NCBI RefSeq assembly: GCF_042651965.1
Contig: NZ_JBHSDY010000001.1
Span: 124,001-188,000, forward strand
Direction: 5' to 3'
Origin: Castellaniella hirudinis
GTDB lineage: Bacteria > Pseudomonadota > Gammaproteobacteria > Burkholderiales > Burkholderiaceae_B
Length of the DNA: 64,000 nt
Below, one piece after another: positions 15,985 through 24,665 of the stretch (position 1 is the stretch's first letter; each line of letters starts with the position of its first letter). The notes below the pieces were generated by a model, which worked only from the letters and a program-made list of their open reading frames with translations, had not been told where the DNA came from and did no database searches. The translations under genes were made by a program, and so were the position numbers.

Positions 15985-17478
15985 TCAGGCAGCGCCCGGA
16001 TAGGCGATGCAAACCGACTTGGTTTCGATATAGTTGTCGATCACGGCGCGGCCATGTTCGCGCCCGACCCCGGACTGCTTGTAGCCGCCGAACGGCATGC
16101 TCGGGTCCAGCATGTTGTGGGTGTTGACCCAGACCGTACCGGCCTGGATGCGCGGCACCAGGCGATGCACGCGGCCCAGGTCATGGCTCCAGATGCTGGC
16201 CCCCAGGCCGAAGCGCGTGTCGTTGGCCAAGGCCACGGCCTGGTCCTCGTCGCGGAACCGCGCCGCCACGACGACGGGGCCGAAGATTTCCTCGCGCACG
16301 ATCGTGGCATCGGGTGCGGCGCCGTCGAACACCGTCGGCCGCACGAAATAGCCCGGGCCGTCCCAGGCCTGTCCACCCGCCACCACGCGCGCGCCCGAGG
16401 CGCGTCCGGCCGCGATGAAGTCGGAAACCCGCTGGCGGTGGCGCGCCGACACCATGGGACCGATCTGCGTGTCCGGATCGAAGCCGGAGCCGATCCTGAG
16501 GCTGTCCGCAACGGCCGCCAGGCCTTCCAGCACCTGATCGTAGAGGCCTTCCTGGATGAACAGCCGCGAACCGGCCGTGCACACCTGGCCCTGATTAAAG
16601 AAAATGGCCCCGGCCGCGCCCTGGATCGCCTGATCGATGGGGCAATCATCCATGATCAGGACCGGCGACTTGCCGCCCAGTTCGAGCGAAATCCGCTTCA
16701 TGTCGTCCAGCGCGGCATGGCCGATGAGCTTGCCGACTTCGGTGGACCCGGTGAAGGAAATCTTGTTGACGTCGGCATGGGCGACGAGCGCCGCGCCGGT
16801 CGTCTCGCCCCGGCCCGTGATCACATTGATCACCCCGGGCGGGAAGCCGACTTCGAGCGCGAGTTCCGCCAGCCGGATCGCCGTCAACGGGGTCTCCTCG
16901 GCCGGCTTGAGCACGACCGTGCAGCCCGCCGCCACGGCGGGGGCAATTTTCCAGACGGCCATCAGCAGGGGGAAATTCCAGGGCACGATCGCGGCGACGA
17001 CCCCGACGGGTTCCGCCCGGGTATGCGCGTGATACTGGACGCCCGGCGGGAATGGAATCGACAGGTTCAGGGTTTCGCCCGTGATCTTGGTCGCCCAGCC
17101 CGCCATGTAGCGCAGCCATTGCGCGCTGGCGCCGACTTCGAGCATCCGGGACAGGCCCAGCAACTTGCCGTTGTTCAGCGTCTCGAGCCGCGACAGGGAC
17201 TCGCCCTCGGCCTCGACGCGGTCGGCCAGCGCCAGCAGCAGGCGCTCGCGGCCCGCCGGCGTCATGGCGCGCCAGGCGGAAGACTCGAAGGCGCGGCGCG
17301 CGGCCCGCACCGCCTGATCCACCTGGGCGGGACCGGCTTCGACCTGATGGGCGATGATGTCGCCGGTCGCCGGATCATAGACGGGCAGGCGGCCTTCCCC
17401 CTGAGTGCAGGGTGTGCCGTCGATGATCATGTGTTCCCGAATGGCGGCCTGCTCGGGGCGCGGATCCGTCGCGGTCAT
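15985..17478 (-). CDS. aldehyde dehydrogenase, probably phenylacetaldehyde dehydrogenase
   Basis: The 497-residue NAD(P)-dependent aldehyde dehydrogenase carries the full catalytic set: Asn168 in 'PWNFP', Glu266 in 'LELGGKSP' and nucleophile Cys300 in 'NQGQVCTAGSR'. Length and motifs fit the phenylacetaldehyde dehydrogenase (FeaB-like) and betaine-aldehyde group. The start at 17478 is preceded by GAGG at 5 nt. It is upstream of the amine dehydrogenase genes on the same strand and is well placed to oxidise arylacetaldehydes made by AauAB to arylacetic acids. Substrate is inferred from context. Confidence 0.9.
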   Translation of the reverse strand: MTATDPRPEQAAIREHMIIDGTPCTQGEGRLPVYDPATGDIIAHQVEAGPAQVDQAVRAARRAFESSAWRAMTPAGRERLLLALADRVEAEGESLSRLETLNNGKLLGLSRMLEVGASAQWLRYMAGWATKITGETLNLSIPFPPGVQYHAHTRAEPVGVVAAIVPWNFPLLMAVWKIAPAVAAGCTVVLKPAEETPLTAIRLAELALEVGFPPGVINVITGRGETTGAALVAHADVNKISFTGSTEVGKLIGHAALDDMKRISLELGGKSPVLIMDDCPIDQAIQGAAGAIFFNQGQVCTAGSRLFIQEGLYDQVLEGLAAVADSLRIGSGFDPDTQIGPMVSARHRQRVSDFIAAGRASGARVVAGGQAWDGPGYFVRPTVFDGAAPDATIVREEIFGPVVVAARFRDEDQAVALANDTRFGLGASIWSHDLGRVHRLVPRIQAGTVWVNTHNMLDPSMPFGGYKQSGVGREHGRAVIDNYIETKSVCIAYPGAA

Positions 17479-17622
17479 GTCTACCTCTTCTTCGCATTGA
17501 TTCAAGCGAAGAATACCCGCGCCCGCCCGCTGTCAATTGTCACGCCGTGCACCGAAAGATGTCACCCCGTGCACGCCGGCCCCCGGGACACCGCCTCCCG
17601 GGCGCTCCAGGGCCTGTTCACA

Positions 17623-18537
17623 CTAGGCCCGCGCCGCCTCGGCGACACCCGACAGAATGTCCACCGCCGCGAGCCGTTCCTTGACGAAATCGATGAAGAC
17701 CCGCGCCCGGGCCGGCATCATCCGCGACGGGAACAAGGCCACCATGGGAATGGGTGCAAAAGACCAGTCCGGCAACACCCGGACCAGGCCGCCGCCCTTC
17801 ATGTCCTGAACGGACAAGGGCACGATGCCCATGCCCGCTTCCCCCATGCGGCGCAGCATCAGCACCTGATTCACGGCAATCCGCCCCCGGACCCGGACCC
17901 GCTGTTCCTGGCCGTCCCGGGCAAACAGGGTCCAGAGGGAGTCCACTCGCTCGGCGGTGGCGCGCAGGCACTCATGTCGCGCCAGGTCCGCCGGACTGTC
18001 GGGAGTCCCTTGCGCGTCCAGATACCCCCGGGACGCGTACAGCCCCAGGACCAAGGTGCCGAGCCGCCGCGACACGATCCCGGAATCGGGCGGCTCGCCC
18101 ACCCGGATCACCACGTCGTAGGGATCCGACTGCAGGTTGATCCGCCGGATGCTGAGGTCGTACTCGCACTCGATCTCCGGGTAGCGCAGCGAAAACTCCC
18201 GCAAAGCGTTCGAGAGCAGCGACATGGCCAGCGTGGACGGCATCGACACCTTCAGGCGTCCGCGCGGATTGCTGGCCTCGTCCACGAGCATTTCATGGGC
18301 GATGCGGGCTTCTTCCACAATGTGCTGACAACGCGCGAAATACGCCGCGCCGGCCTCGGTCAGGCTCACCTTGCGGGTGGAGCGGTTCAGCAAGCGCACG
18401 CCGATGGATTTTTCCAGCGCCGAGATCCGCCGGGAAATCGTGGACGCCGGCATGTCCAGCGCCTCGCTCGCGCGGGTAAAACCCCGGCCGCGCGCCACCT
18501 CGACGAACAGCTCGATATCGTTCAATGAAGGAGACAT
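17623..18537 (-). CDS. LysR family transcriptional regulator
   Basis: A 304-residue LTTR with an N-terminal winged HTH ('RGFTRASEALDMPASTISRRISALEK') and a substrate-binding-like domain of the AaeR/DmlR-like group. The start at 18537 is chosen because AGGAAAG lies upstream. It is 144 nt upstream of the aldehyde dehydrogenase gene on the same strand, so it may control that gene, although its own direction leaves the target open. Confidence 0.9.
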   Translation of the reverse strand: MSPSLNDIELFVEVARGRGFTRASEALDMPASTISRRISALEKSIGVRLLNRSTRKVSLTEAGAAYFARCQHIVEEARIAHEMLVDEASNPRGRLKVSMPSTLAMSLLSNALREFSLRYPEIECEYDLSIRRINLQSDPYDVVIRVGEPPDSGIVSRRLGTLVLGLYASRGYLDAQGTPDSPADLARHECLRATAERVDSLWTLFARDGQEQRVRVRGRIAVNQVLMLRRMGEAGMGIVPLSVQDMKGGGLVRVLPDWSFAPIPMVALFPSRMMPARARVFIDFVKERLAAVDILSGVAEAARA

Positions 18538-18753
18538 GACTTCTTTCCTGGGCAAGATCCGGCCCGAGCGTGACATTGTCCCGCATTCCCGCCTCGATTG
18601 CCTTCATGAATGGAAAACTGAATTCGCATTCAGCCTGTTTATCACAAGGCAGAGATAGCGCAGAATACGTTTCATCGAGGCAGGACATAGCGCGCAACAC
18701 GGAAAGCCCGCAGCGCCCTGCCCCATTTCTAACCTTGATTGAAGGAAACCATC

Positions 18754-19128
18754 ATGAAAGTCACCGCTACCCTCGCCGCCCTCTCGCTCGGTCTCGCCTC
18801 TGTCGGCCTGGCCCAAGCCGCCGACCTGACCCGCGCCGACGTCGTCCAGCAACTGCACGAAGCCCAGGCCCAGGGCATCGTGACCATCGGCGAACAAGGC
18901 AACTACCCGGTCGAAAGCACGCCCAGCACCCTGAGCCGCGCGGAAGTGGTCAACGCACTGCGCCTGGCCCAAGCCCAGGGCCAGGTCGAGTTCGGTGAAC
19001 AAGCCCAATATCCCCAGGTCCACGCCGAAGGCGCCGCCAAGACCCGCGCCCAGGTCCTGAGCGAACTGGCCACCGCACGCGCCGACGGCGCAGTGAACAT
19101 CAGCGACAACGAGCAGTATCCGCTGTAA
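18754..19128 (+). CDS. exported DUF4148 protein with three internal repeats
   Basis: A 124-residue secreted protein (signal peptide residues 1-22, 'AQAAD' cleavage). The mature part is almost entirely three tandem copies of a 29-residue unit with a period of 35-36 residues, starting at about 25, 60 and 96: 'TRADVVQQLHEAQAQG', 'SRAEVVNALRLAQAQG' and 'TRAQVLSELATARADG', each ending in a Glu/Tyr-Pro motif. DUF4148 proteins are small periplasmic proteins common in Burkholderiales with no known function; usually one copy of the motif is seen. AAGGA precedes the ATG used. Confidence 0.85.
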   Translation: MKVTATLAALSLGLASVGLAQAADLTRADVVQQLHEAQAQGIVTIGEQGNYPVESTPSTLSRAEVVNALRLAQAQGQVEFGEQAQYPQVHAEGAAKTRAQVLSELATARADGAVNISDNEQYPL

Positions 19129-19149
19129 TTCCCCGCACACGCGCCATCC

Positions 19150-19185
19150 CGCCCCCGCCCGCCGCTCATCCGGCGCGCGGGGGCG
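19150..19185 (+). terminator. GC-rich hairpin after the DUF4148 gene
   Basis: Fifteen-bp arms (19150-19164 and 19171-19185, one mismatch) flank a 6-nt loop 21 nt past the DUF4148 stop. There is no T-run after it, so intrinsic termination is uncertain, but the position between two convergent genes fits a transcript end. Confidence 0.4.
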
Positions 19186-19212
19186 GCGTCATGGACGAGG
19201 GTGCGTCAGGCA

Positions 19213-19239
19213 CGAACCGCTTGCAAGCGGCGAGGCGGG
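19213..19239. repeat. CCGCTTGCAAGCGG element, copy 1
   Basis: The same 14-bp palindrome plus CGAGG-C-GGG flank as at 52450-52475, here between the DUF4148 gene and the ABC binding-protein gene. Confidence 0.5.
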
Positions 19240-19241
19240 CC

Positions 19242-20729
19242 TCAAGCCCAGTACATGGCGCCCACGTCATGGGCGAAGATCGGATAATCCATCGGCACGC
19301 CGTTCAAGCCCTTGCGGACCACTGAAATGATCTCTGGGGAAAAGATCCAGGCATTCACCGCGTCATCGGTCAGATGACGCTGCATCTGCCGGAACAGGCG
19401 GCTGCGCACACGCGGATTCATGCTGGCGTCATGCTCGTCGACCAGCGCCCGGAACGCCGGACTGTCGTAGCCGAAGTAATAATCCGGCCGGGTATAAATC
19501 GCGTAGTCCAGCGGCTCGACATGCAGGATCAGGGACAGGTCGAACCGGCCGCGGAATGCGCCGGACAGCCATTCGGCCCAGGCCACCCGCTGCAGGCGGG
19601 TCTGGATGCCGACGGCCTGTAGCGCACGCGCGATCACCGGACCGCCCGCCAGGGCATAGGGCGTGGGCGGCAAGGTCAGGTCCAGCGTCAGCGGCAGCGA
19701 CACGCCGGCCTCTTTGAGCAAGGCCCGCGCCCGTTCCGGATCGTAAGGATAGACCGCCGTCAGGTTGACGTAGTCCGGGTCGGTCGGCACGAAATGGCTG
19801 CCGATGGCCCGCCCCCGGCCGTGCAGCACCTCGCGGATGAAGGCTTCACGGTCGATGGCGTGCATCAGCGCGCGCCGTACCCGCACATCCCCCAGCGGCG
19901 CACGCCGGTGGTTGATGGCCATCATGCCCTTGCCGGAGGAACTGCCGGCCAAAATGCCGTAATGGCTGCTGGCGTCGAAACGCTCGATGCTGGTGGTCGC
20001 CGCCCGGAACAACAGATCGATCCGCTGATCCAGGACCGCCTGGATCTGCTGCTCGGGATCGGGAATGAAACGAAAGGTCGCCGCCTTGATCCGGATCTTC
20101 CCGGGCGCGCGGAACCCATCCCAGCGCCGCAGGTCGATATCACCGTCCGGCCGCCGCTTCAGCTCATAGGGGCCGGTGCCTACAGGTGTCTGCGCGGCAC
20201 GGTCGGCGCTGTCCGGATGCAGAATGACGGCCGGCGGCTCGCCCAGCCGAAACAGCAGAAACGGGTCAGCATGCCGCAGGATCAGCTCGACCGTCCCGGC
20301 ATCCAGGGTCCGAACGGCCTCGATATTGGCCAGCGTCGCGGCCAGCTTGTTCGCATGGCCCAGGGATTTCGCCCGTTCCAGGCTGTAGGCGACCACCGAC
20401 GCATCCAGGGGTTTCCCATCGTGGAAGCGCACGTCCGGCCGCAGCCGGAATCGGTAACGCAACTGATCGTCGGACACATCCCACGCCTGCGCCAGCAAGG
20501 GCGCGACCCGGCCGCTTTCCTTGATCCGGGTCAGGCCTTCAAAGACGTTGCCATAGACGACCTCGCCGGCTGCGGCCGCAGCCGTCGAGGTCGGGTCCAG
20601 GCTCTCAGGCCGCAAAGACAGGCTGATCACGAGCGACCGATCCCTGGGACTCGCCCGGGCTCGCAGAGGCGCTCCGGCCACGGCAGCGGCCGCGAACGGG
20701 GAAGAAAGGAGTGTGCGACGGGAAATCAA
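19242..20729 (-). CDS. ABC transporter substrate-binding protein (family 5, peptide/opine type)
   Basis: This 495-residue periplasmic protein belongs to the DppA/OppA-like SBP family 5: 'LDPTSTAAAAAGEVVYGNVFEGLTRI' at the start of the mature region, then 'YRFRLRPDVRFHDGKPLDASVVAYSLERA'. The N-terminus has a twin-arginine-like signal ('MISRRTLLSSPFAAAAVAG'). Proteins of this family bind peptides, nickel complexes or opines for ABC import. No permease or ATPase genes are adjacent, so it is an orphan here. It diverges from the GGDEF gene. Confidence 0.88.
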   Translation of the reverse strand: MISRRTLLSSPFAAAAVAGAPLRARASPRDRSLVISLSLRPESLDPTSTAAAAAGEVVYGNVFEGLTRIKESGRVAPLLAQAWDVSDDQLRYRFRLRPDVRFHDGKPLDASVVAYSLERAKSLGHANKLAATLANIEAVRTLDAGTVELILRHADPFLLFRLGEPPAVILHPDSADRAAQTPVGTGPYELKRRPDGDIDLRRWDGFRAPGKIRIKAATFRFIPDPEQQIQAVLDQRIDLLFRAATTSIERFDASSHYGILAGSSSGKGMMAINHRRAPLGDVRVRRALMHAIDREAFIREVLHGRGRAIGSHFVPTDPDYVNLTAVYPYDPERARALLKEAGVSLPLTLDLTLPPTPYALAGGPVIARALQAVGIQTRLQRVAWAEWLSGAFRGRFDLSLILHVEPLDYAIYTRPDYYFGYDSPAFRALVDEHDASMNPRVRSRLFRQMQRHLTDDAVNAWIFSPEIISVVRKGLNGVPMDYPIFAHDVGAMYWA

Positions 20730-20866
20730 TTCAGGATTCCTCGGCCGGAGCCGGACGCTTGAACGACCAACAAAGGTCTGCGGTAAGATGCGAAGACTCC
20801 CGCCGACACTAATGCGCTGCGCGAGTGACCACAGCGGAATTCCGGCCTGGAAACGGGTCGCCAGAC

Positions 20867-22420
20867 ATGAAGACGGCTCATCATAACTTGAACCCCTGGC
20901 TGCGGTCAGCCTTGTGGATGGTGCTCGTCTTCGGTCTGTTGTTGATCGTGGGCGGGTGTCTGATCTACCAGGACATCAAGGAACGCCACCAACATCAGGC
21001 CGAGCAGGAACTGCTGCTGGTCAACCGGCTGCAACTGCAGATCCTGAGAGCCTGGCGTGAAAACCGGATGGCGGATGCCCAGACCCTGATGGGCGACGTA
21101 CCGTTCAGCCGCACCGTGGCCCACTGGCGCCTGTCTGTCGCTGCGGACCTGGCCGACGAGCCGGCGCTGCGCGACCTGATCCAGGGCCGGCTGCGCCTGC
21201 TGCGCGAACAATCGGACTACGCCGCCGCCTATCTGGTCGATACTGACGGCGGCCTCCTGCTGGCGCCCGAGGGCGTCGCCTCGGGACATCTGGCCCCCGC
21301 CGAATCCGCCGCACTGCGCCAGGCCTTGTCCCGGGCCCAGCCCGAGACGGTCGAACCCCACCTGAATTCAGCGTTCGCCTTTCCCTTTTTCAGCCTCCTG
21401 GCGCCGGTTTACTTCGACGATGAGCCGATCGCGGCAGTCTGGATGGCCGTGGACGTGCGCACCTCGCTCTACCCTCTGATCGAGAAATGGCCCTCGGCCA
21501 GCCACACCGCAGAATCCACGCTCGTGATACGGGAAGAGGACCAGGCACGGGTGCTGAGCCCGCTGCGCGACCGGCTCGAAGCCGCGCCCGGCCTGCGCAT
21601 CCCGCTGACCCGCACGGATGACCCCATGGTCCAGGCCGTCACCGGCATGCGGGGCCTGTTCTACGCGCAGGACTACCGTGATCAACCCGTCATCGCCATG
21701 GCCTCGTCCGTGACCGGCTCCCCCTGGTACCTGGTCTCCAAGATCGACACCCAGGAAGCGCTCACCAGCCGCTGGCGGGAATTGCTGCGCATCGCCACGC
21801 CGATTGCCGCCGGCCTGCTCTGCGTGTGGCTGGCCCTGGCCTACATGCAGTACAAGGCCTGGCACCGCGAACGCGCCCTCAAGCGCCTGCTGGAACTGCA
21901 GGTCCGGCAAGACCCCCTGACGGGCGTCGCCAACCGGCTGGCGCTGGACGAACGGCTGCGGGAAGACTGGCACCGCACGATCCGGCGCGGCCAGCCCCTG
22001 TCAGTGCTGATGATCGACGTCGACGACTTCAAGCACTACAACGATCACTATGGCCACGTCACCGGCGACCAATGCCTGCAACGCGTCGCACAAACGATCG
22101 TGTCAGTGGCGTCCCGCGCGACCGACCTGGTGGCCCGCTACGGCGGTGAGGAATTCGTGGTGCTGCTGCCGGATACCAGCCCCGACCAGGCCCAGGCGCT
22201 GGCGCACACCCTATGCGCAGCGGTGTTCGACGCCGCGCTGGAACATGCATGCTCTACTCACGGGCAGCGCGTCACAGTCAGCATCGGCGTCGCCGGCATG
22301 ACGCGCGGCGCTGTGCTGAACACCGGTTTCGATCAAGCCAGAAAGGCATTGCTGGAACGCGCGGATGCTGCGCTCTATGCGGCAAAGCATGCGGGGAAGA
22401 ATCGGGTGGAGATGGGGTGA
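20867..22420 (+). CDS. membrane-bound diguanylate cyclase (GGDEF)
   Basis: A 517-residue protein with an N-terminal transmembrane segment, a periplasmic sensor region (dCache-like, about 40-310), a second membrane helix ('IATPIAAGLLCVWLALAYM') and a C-terminal GGDEF domain beginning at 'RQDPLTGVANR'. The active site reads Gly426-Gly427-Glu428-Glu429-Phe430. An inhibitory I-site (Arg417-A-T-Asp420) precedes it at the usual spacing, so it should make c-di-GMP with product feedback. A GTG at 20825 would add 14 residues; neither start has a strong ribosome binding site. Confidence 0.9.
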   Translation: MKTAHHNLNPWLRSALWMVLVFGLLLIVGGCLIYQDIKERHQHQAEQELLLVNRLQLQILRAWRENRMADAQTLMGDVPFSRTVAHWRLSVAADLADEPALRDLIQGRLRLLREQSDYAAAYLVDTDGGLLLAPEGVASGHLAPAESAALRQALSRAQPETVEPHLNSAFAFPFFSLLAPVYFDDEPIAAVWMAVDVRTSLYPLIEKWPSASHTAESTLVIREEDQARVLSPLRDRLEAAPGLRIPLTRTDDPMVQAVTGMRGLFYAQDYRDQPVIAMASSVTGSPWYLVSKIDTQEALTSRWRELLRIATPIAAGLLCVWLALAYMQYKAWHRERALKRLLELQVRQDPLTGVANRLALDERLREDWHRTIRRGQPLSVLMIDVDDFKHYNDHYGHVTGDQCLQRVAQTIVSVASRATDLVARYGGEEFVVLLPDTSPDQAQALAHTLCAAVFDAALEHACSTHGQRVTVSIGVAGMTRGAVLNTGFDQARKALLERADAALYAAKHAGKNRVEMG

Positions 22421-22430
22421 GGATAAGAGA

Positions 22431-22505
22431 TGGTGGGCGGTACTGGGTTCGAACCAGTGACCCCTGCCGTGTGAAGGCAGTGCTCTACCACTGAGCTAAC
22501 CGCCC
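22431..22505 (-). tRNA. tRNA-Val (CAC)
   Basis: On the minus strand the acceptor stem GGGCGGT pairs with ACCGCCC, followed by discriminator A and encoded CCA (22431-22433). The D-arm, a CTGCC/GGCAG anticodon stem with loop TTCACAC (anticodon CAC) and a TTCGAA T-loop are all present. CAC reads the valine codon GUG. Confidence 0.95.
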
Positions 22506-22641
22506 AATCGGGCTGTTCAGGATCTGCGCGGGACGCGCGGGATCAGCCGACTGGAAAGACAGCAATTATACATGGTTTTCCGGGACGGCGCTGACAGCCG
22601 CCCGGACTGCGGGGGCGCCCAGCCAGGCTGCCCCCACCGCC

Positions 22642-23388
22642 TCAGACCGCCGCCCCGCCCGCCTCGGCAGGCGGTGCATCGATCTGCCGCCACAGGCAGG
22701 GTTTGCCGCCCGCCTTGTCCAGGCCGTCCAGATAGGCCTCGTGCGCCTGCAGGGCCTGGGCATCGACCTGGATGATGGGCAGGCCGGAGGCGTCGAAGCG
22801 CCCCTGGGCGCCGGCCGCACCGGCGCCGGCGCCGCTTGCTGAATCGTCAGCGCCGTCATCCAGCAGAGAATCCTGGCCGCGCGTCATGGCCAGCCAGACC
22901 TCGCCCAGCAATTCCGAGTCCAGCAAAGCGCCGTGCAGGGTCCGGTGCGCGTTGGAAATGCCGAAGCGTTCGCACAGCGCGTCCAGATTGTTGCGCTTGC
23001 CCGGGAACATTTCGCGCGCCACCATCAGCGAATCGGTGACCTTGCCGCACAGTTCGGTGAAAGGCGGCAGCTTGGCGCGGCGCAGTTCGGCGTTCAGGAA
23101 CTTCACGTCGAAGGCCGCGTTGTGGATGATGACCTCGGCGTCGCGCACGAAATCCACCAGTTGCTGGGCGACTTCCGGAAAACGCGGCTTATCGGACAGG
23201 AACTTGGTCGTCAGGCCGTGGACCCGCAAGGCCTCGGGATCGCTGTCCCGGTCCGGGTTCATGTACAGGTGCAGGTGCCGTTTGGTGACCTGCCGGTTGA
23301 GGATCTCGACGCAGGCCATTTCCACCACGCGGTGGCCCTGCTCGGGCTCCAGGCCCGTAGTTTCCGTATCCAGAACGATTTGACGCAT
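22642..23388 (-). CDS. dnaQ: DNA polymerase III epsilon subunit (3'-5' exonuclease)
   Basis: The 248-residue proofreading exonuclease begins 'MRQIVLDTETTGLEP', giving the ExoI motif with metal ligands Asp7 and Glu9. 'VIIHNAAFDVKFLN' (ExoII) and 'LHGALLDSELL' (ExoIII with His/Asp) follow. The C-terminal tail is the low-complexity linker plus alpha-subunit-binding segment. AAGGA precedes the start. It is 43 nt downstream of rnhA on the same strand, the usual dnaQ-rnhA pairing. Confidence 0.96.
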   Translation of the reverse strand: MRQIVLDTETTGLEPEQGHRVVEMACVEILNRQVTKRHLHLYMNPDRDSDPEALRVHGLTTKFLSDKPRFPEVAQQLVDFVRDAEVIIHNAAFDVKFLNAELRRAKLPPFTELCGKVTDSLMVAREMFPGKRNNLDALCERFGISNAHRTLHGALLDSELLGEVWLAMTRGQDSLLDDGADDSASGAGAGAAGAQGRFDASGLPIIQVDAQALQAHEAYLDGLDKAGGKPCLWRQIDAPPAEAGGAAV

Positions 23389-23431
23389 GAGATTCCTTGC
23401 CGGTCCGCCGGGGCCGGCCCTATCGCGAGAT

Positions 23432-23887
23432 TCAGGAGGCGCGGGCGCCCTGAGGGTCCTCGACGCCGAGATTGGCCAGGGCATCCGCCCGTTCGTTGCC
23501 GGGGTCGCCGGCATGGCCCTTGACCCACCGCCAGTGTAATTCATGCCCGGCGGCCAGCTCGTCCAGAATCTGCCACAGGTCGGCGTTCTTCACCGGCTTC
23601 TTGTCCGCCGTGCGCCAGTCGCGCCGCTTCCAGTTGGGCAGCCATTCGGTCATGCCCTTTTGCACGTAGGAAGAATCCGTATGCACCGTCACGACGCAGC
23701 GCCGCTTGAGCGCCCGCAGCGCCTGGATCACGGCCATCAGTTCCATCCGATTGTTGGTCGTATCCGGTTCGCCGCCGTGCAGCGATTTTTCGTGCGGTCC
23801 CTGGCGCAGCAATACGCCCCACCCGCCCGGACCCGGATTGCCCTTGCAGGCGCCGTCGGTCCAGGCGTCCACTCTGGGTTCAGCCAT
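23432..23887 (-). CDS. rnhA: ribonuclease HI
   Basis: A 151-residue RNase H with the catalytic carboxylates Asp11 ('TDGACKGNPGPGGW'), Glu49 ('NNRMELMAV'), Asp71 ('HTDSSYV') and Asp135, plus His125 in 'VKGHAGDPGNERAD'. It degrades RNA in RNA:DNA hybrids. The ATG at 23887 has GAGG upstream and overlaps the end of the methyltransferase gene by 8 nt. Confidence 0.97.
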   Translation of the reverse strand: MAEPRVDAWTDGACKGNPGPGGWGVLLRQGPHEKSLHGGEPDTTNNRMELMAVIQALRALKRRCVVTVHTDSSYVQKGMTEWLPNWKRRDWRTADKKPVKNADLWQILDELAAGHELHWRWVKGHAGDPGNERADALANLGVEDPQGARAS

Positions 23888-24650
23888 GTTGATCCTCGTT
23901 GATTCGATTGGCGACGGGCGCCACGGCGGCCCGGCGTTCGCGCCGGCGGCGCGGCTTGCGCCAGGCCGGTCCGACCAGGCGCATGCTGGAGACCCGCTTG
24001 ACCGCTGCGATCGCATACACGGCGCCGCCGGCAGGCCACCAGCGGTCGCCCGCATGTTCCATGAAGCGCCAGCGATGCAGCCAGGCCTGGGTCGCGCACA
24101 GGGGGGTATAGCAGCCGAAACGGCCCCGATCCAGCTCGAAGGACAGGAGTTTGAACCAGTCCTTCAGGCGTGCAGGCGATACCTGGGACGGCACCGGCAC
24201 CGGCAGGCGTAAATCCAGGCCCGGCAGGGATTCCCGCAGGCCCCACAGGCTGTAGGGATTGAAGCCGGTCAGCACCACCCGGCCCTCGGGCATCAGGACG
24301 CGCTCGACTTCGCGCAGGGCCTGGTGCGGGTCCGCGCACCATTCCAGGGTGTGCGGCATGACCAGCAGGTCGATGCTTTGCGTGTCGAAAGGCAGTTGTT
24401 CGGGCTCGCAGACCAGGCGCCCGGCCCGCGTGCCAAAAGGCGCGCTGGGGCTATGCGCCCAGGCCTTGTAGGGGATGCGGTTGGCCTGCAGCAGGTTCCA
24501 GTGCGGCAGCCCGATTTGTATGGCATGATAGCCAAACGCATTGCCAACCATGGCATCGACCTGGCGCTGTTCCCAGGCGCGCACGTACTGCCCCGCCGGG
24601 GTTTCCAGCCATTCGGCCAATTCAATCGGCAGTTCGCGCTGCGATGCCAC
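23880..24650 (-). CDS. SAM-dependent class I methyltransferase
   Basis: A 256-residue protein of the methyltransferase type found next to rnhA/dnaQ/gloB in many proteobacteria (YafS-like). 'QSIDLLVMPHTLEWCADPHQALREVERVLMPEGRVVLTGFNP' is the classic post-SAM region of class I methyltransferases; the usual glycine-rich SAM motif is weak. A GTG start at 24650 is chosen because GGGAG lies 6 nt upstream and the recognisable N-terminus follows. The start is only 15 nt from the divergent gloB start. The substrate is unknown. Confidence 0.85.
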   Translation of the reverse strand: MASQRELPIELAEWLETPAGQYVRAWEQRQVDAMVGNAFGYHAIQIGLPHWNLLQANRIPYKAWAHSPSAPFGTRAGRLVCEPEQLPFDTQSIDLLVMPHTLEWCADPHQALREVERVLMPEGRVVLTGFNPYSLWGLRESLPGLDLRLPVPVPSQVSPARLKDWFKLLSFELDRGRFGCYTPLCATQAWLHRWRFMEHAGDRWWPAGGAVYAIAAVKRVSSMRLVGPAWRKPRRRRERRAAVAPVANRINEDQHG

Positions 24651-24665
24651 TCTGACTCCCTTGCC

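Noticed and set aside
16054..18528. A long plus-strand open frame (about 820 codons) opposite the aldehyde dehydrogenase and LysR genes
   Set aside because: It is antisense to two well-supported genes and has the low-complexity Arg/His/Gly/Gln composition typical of GC-rich shadow frames.
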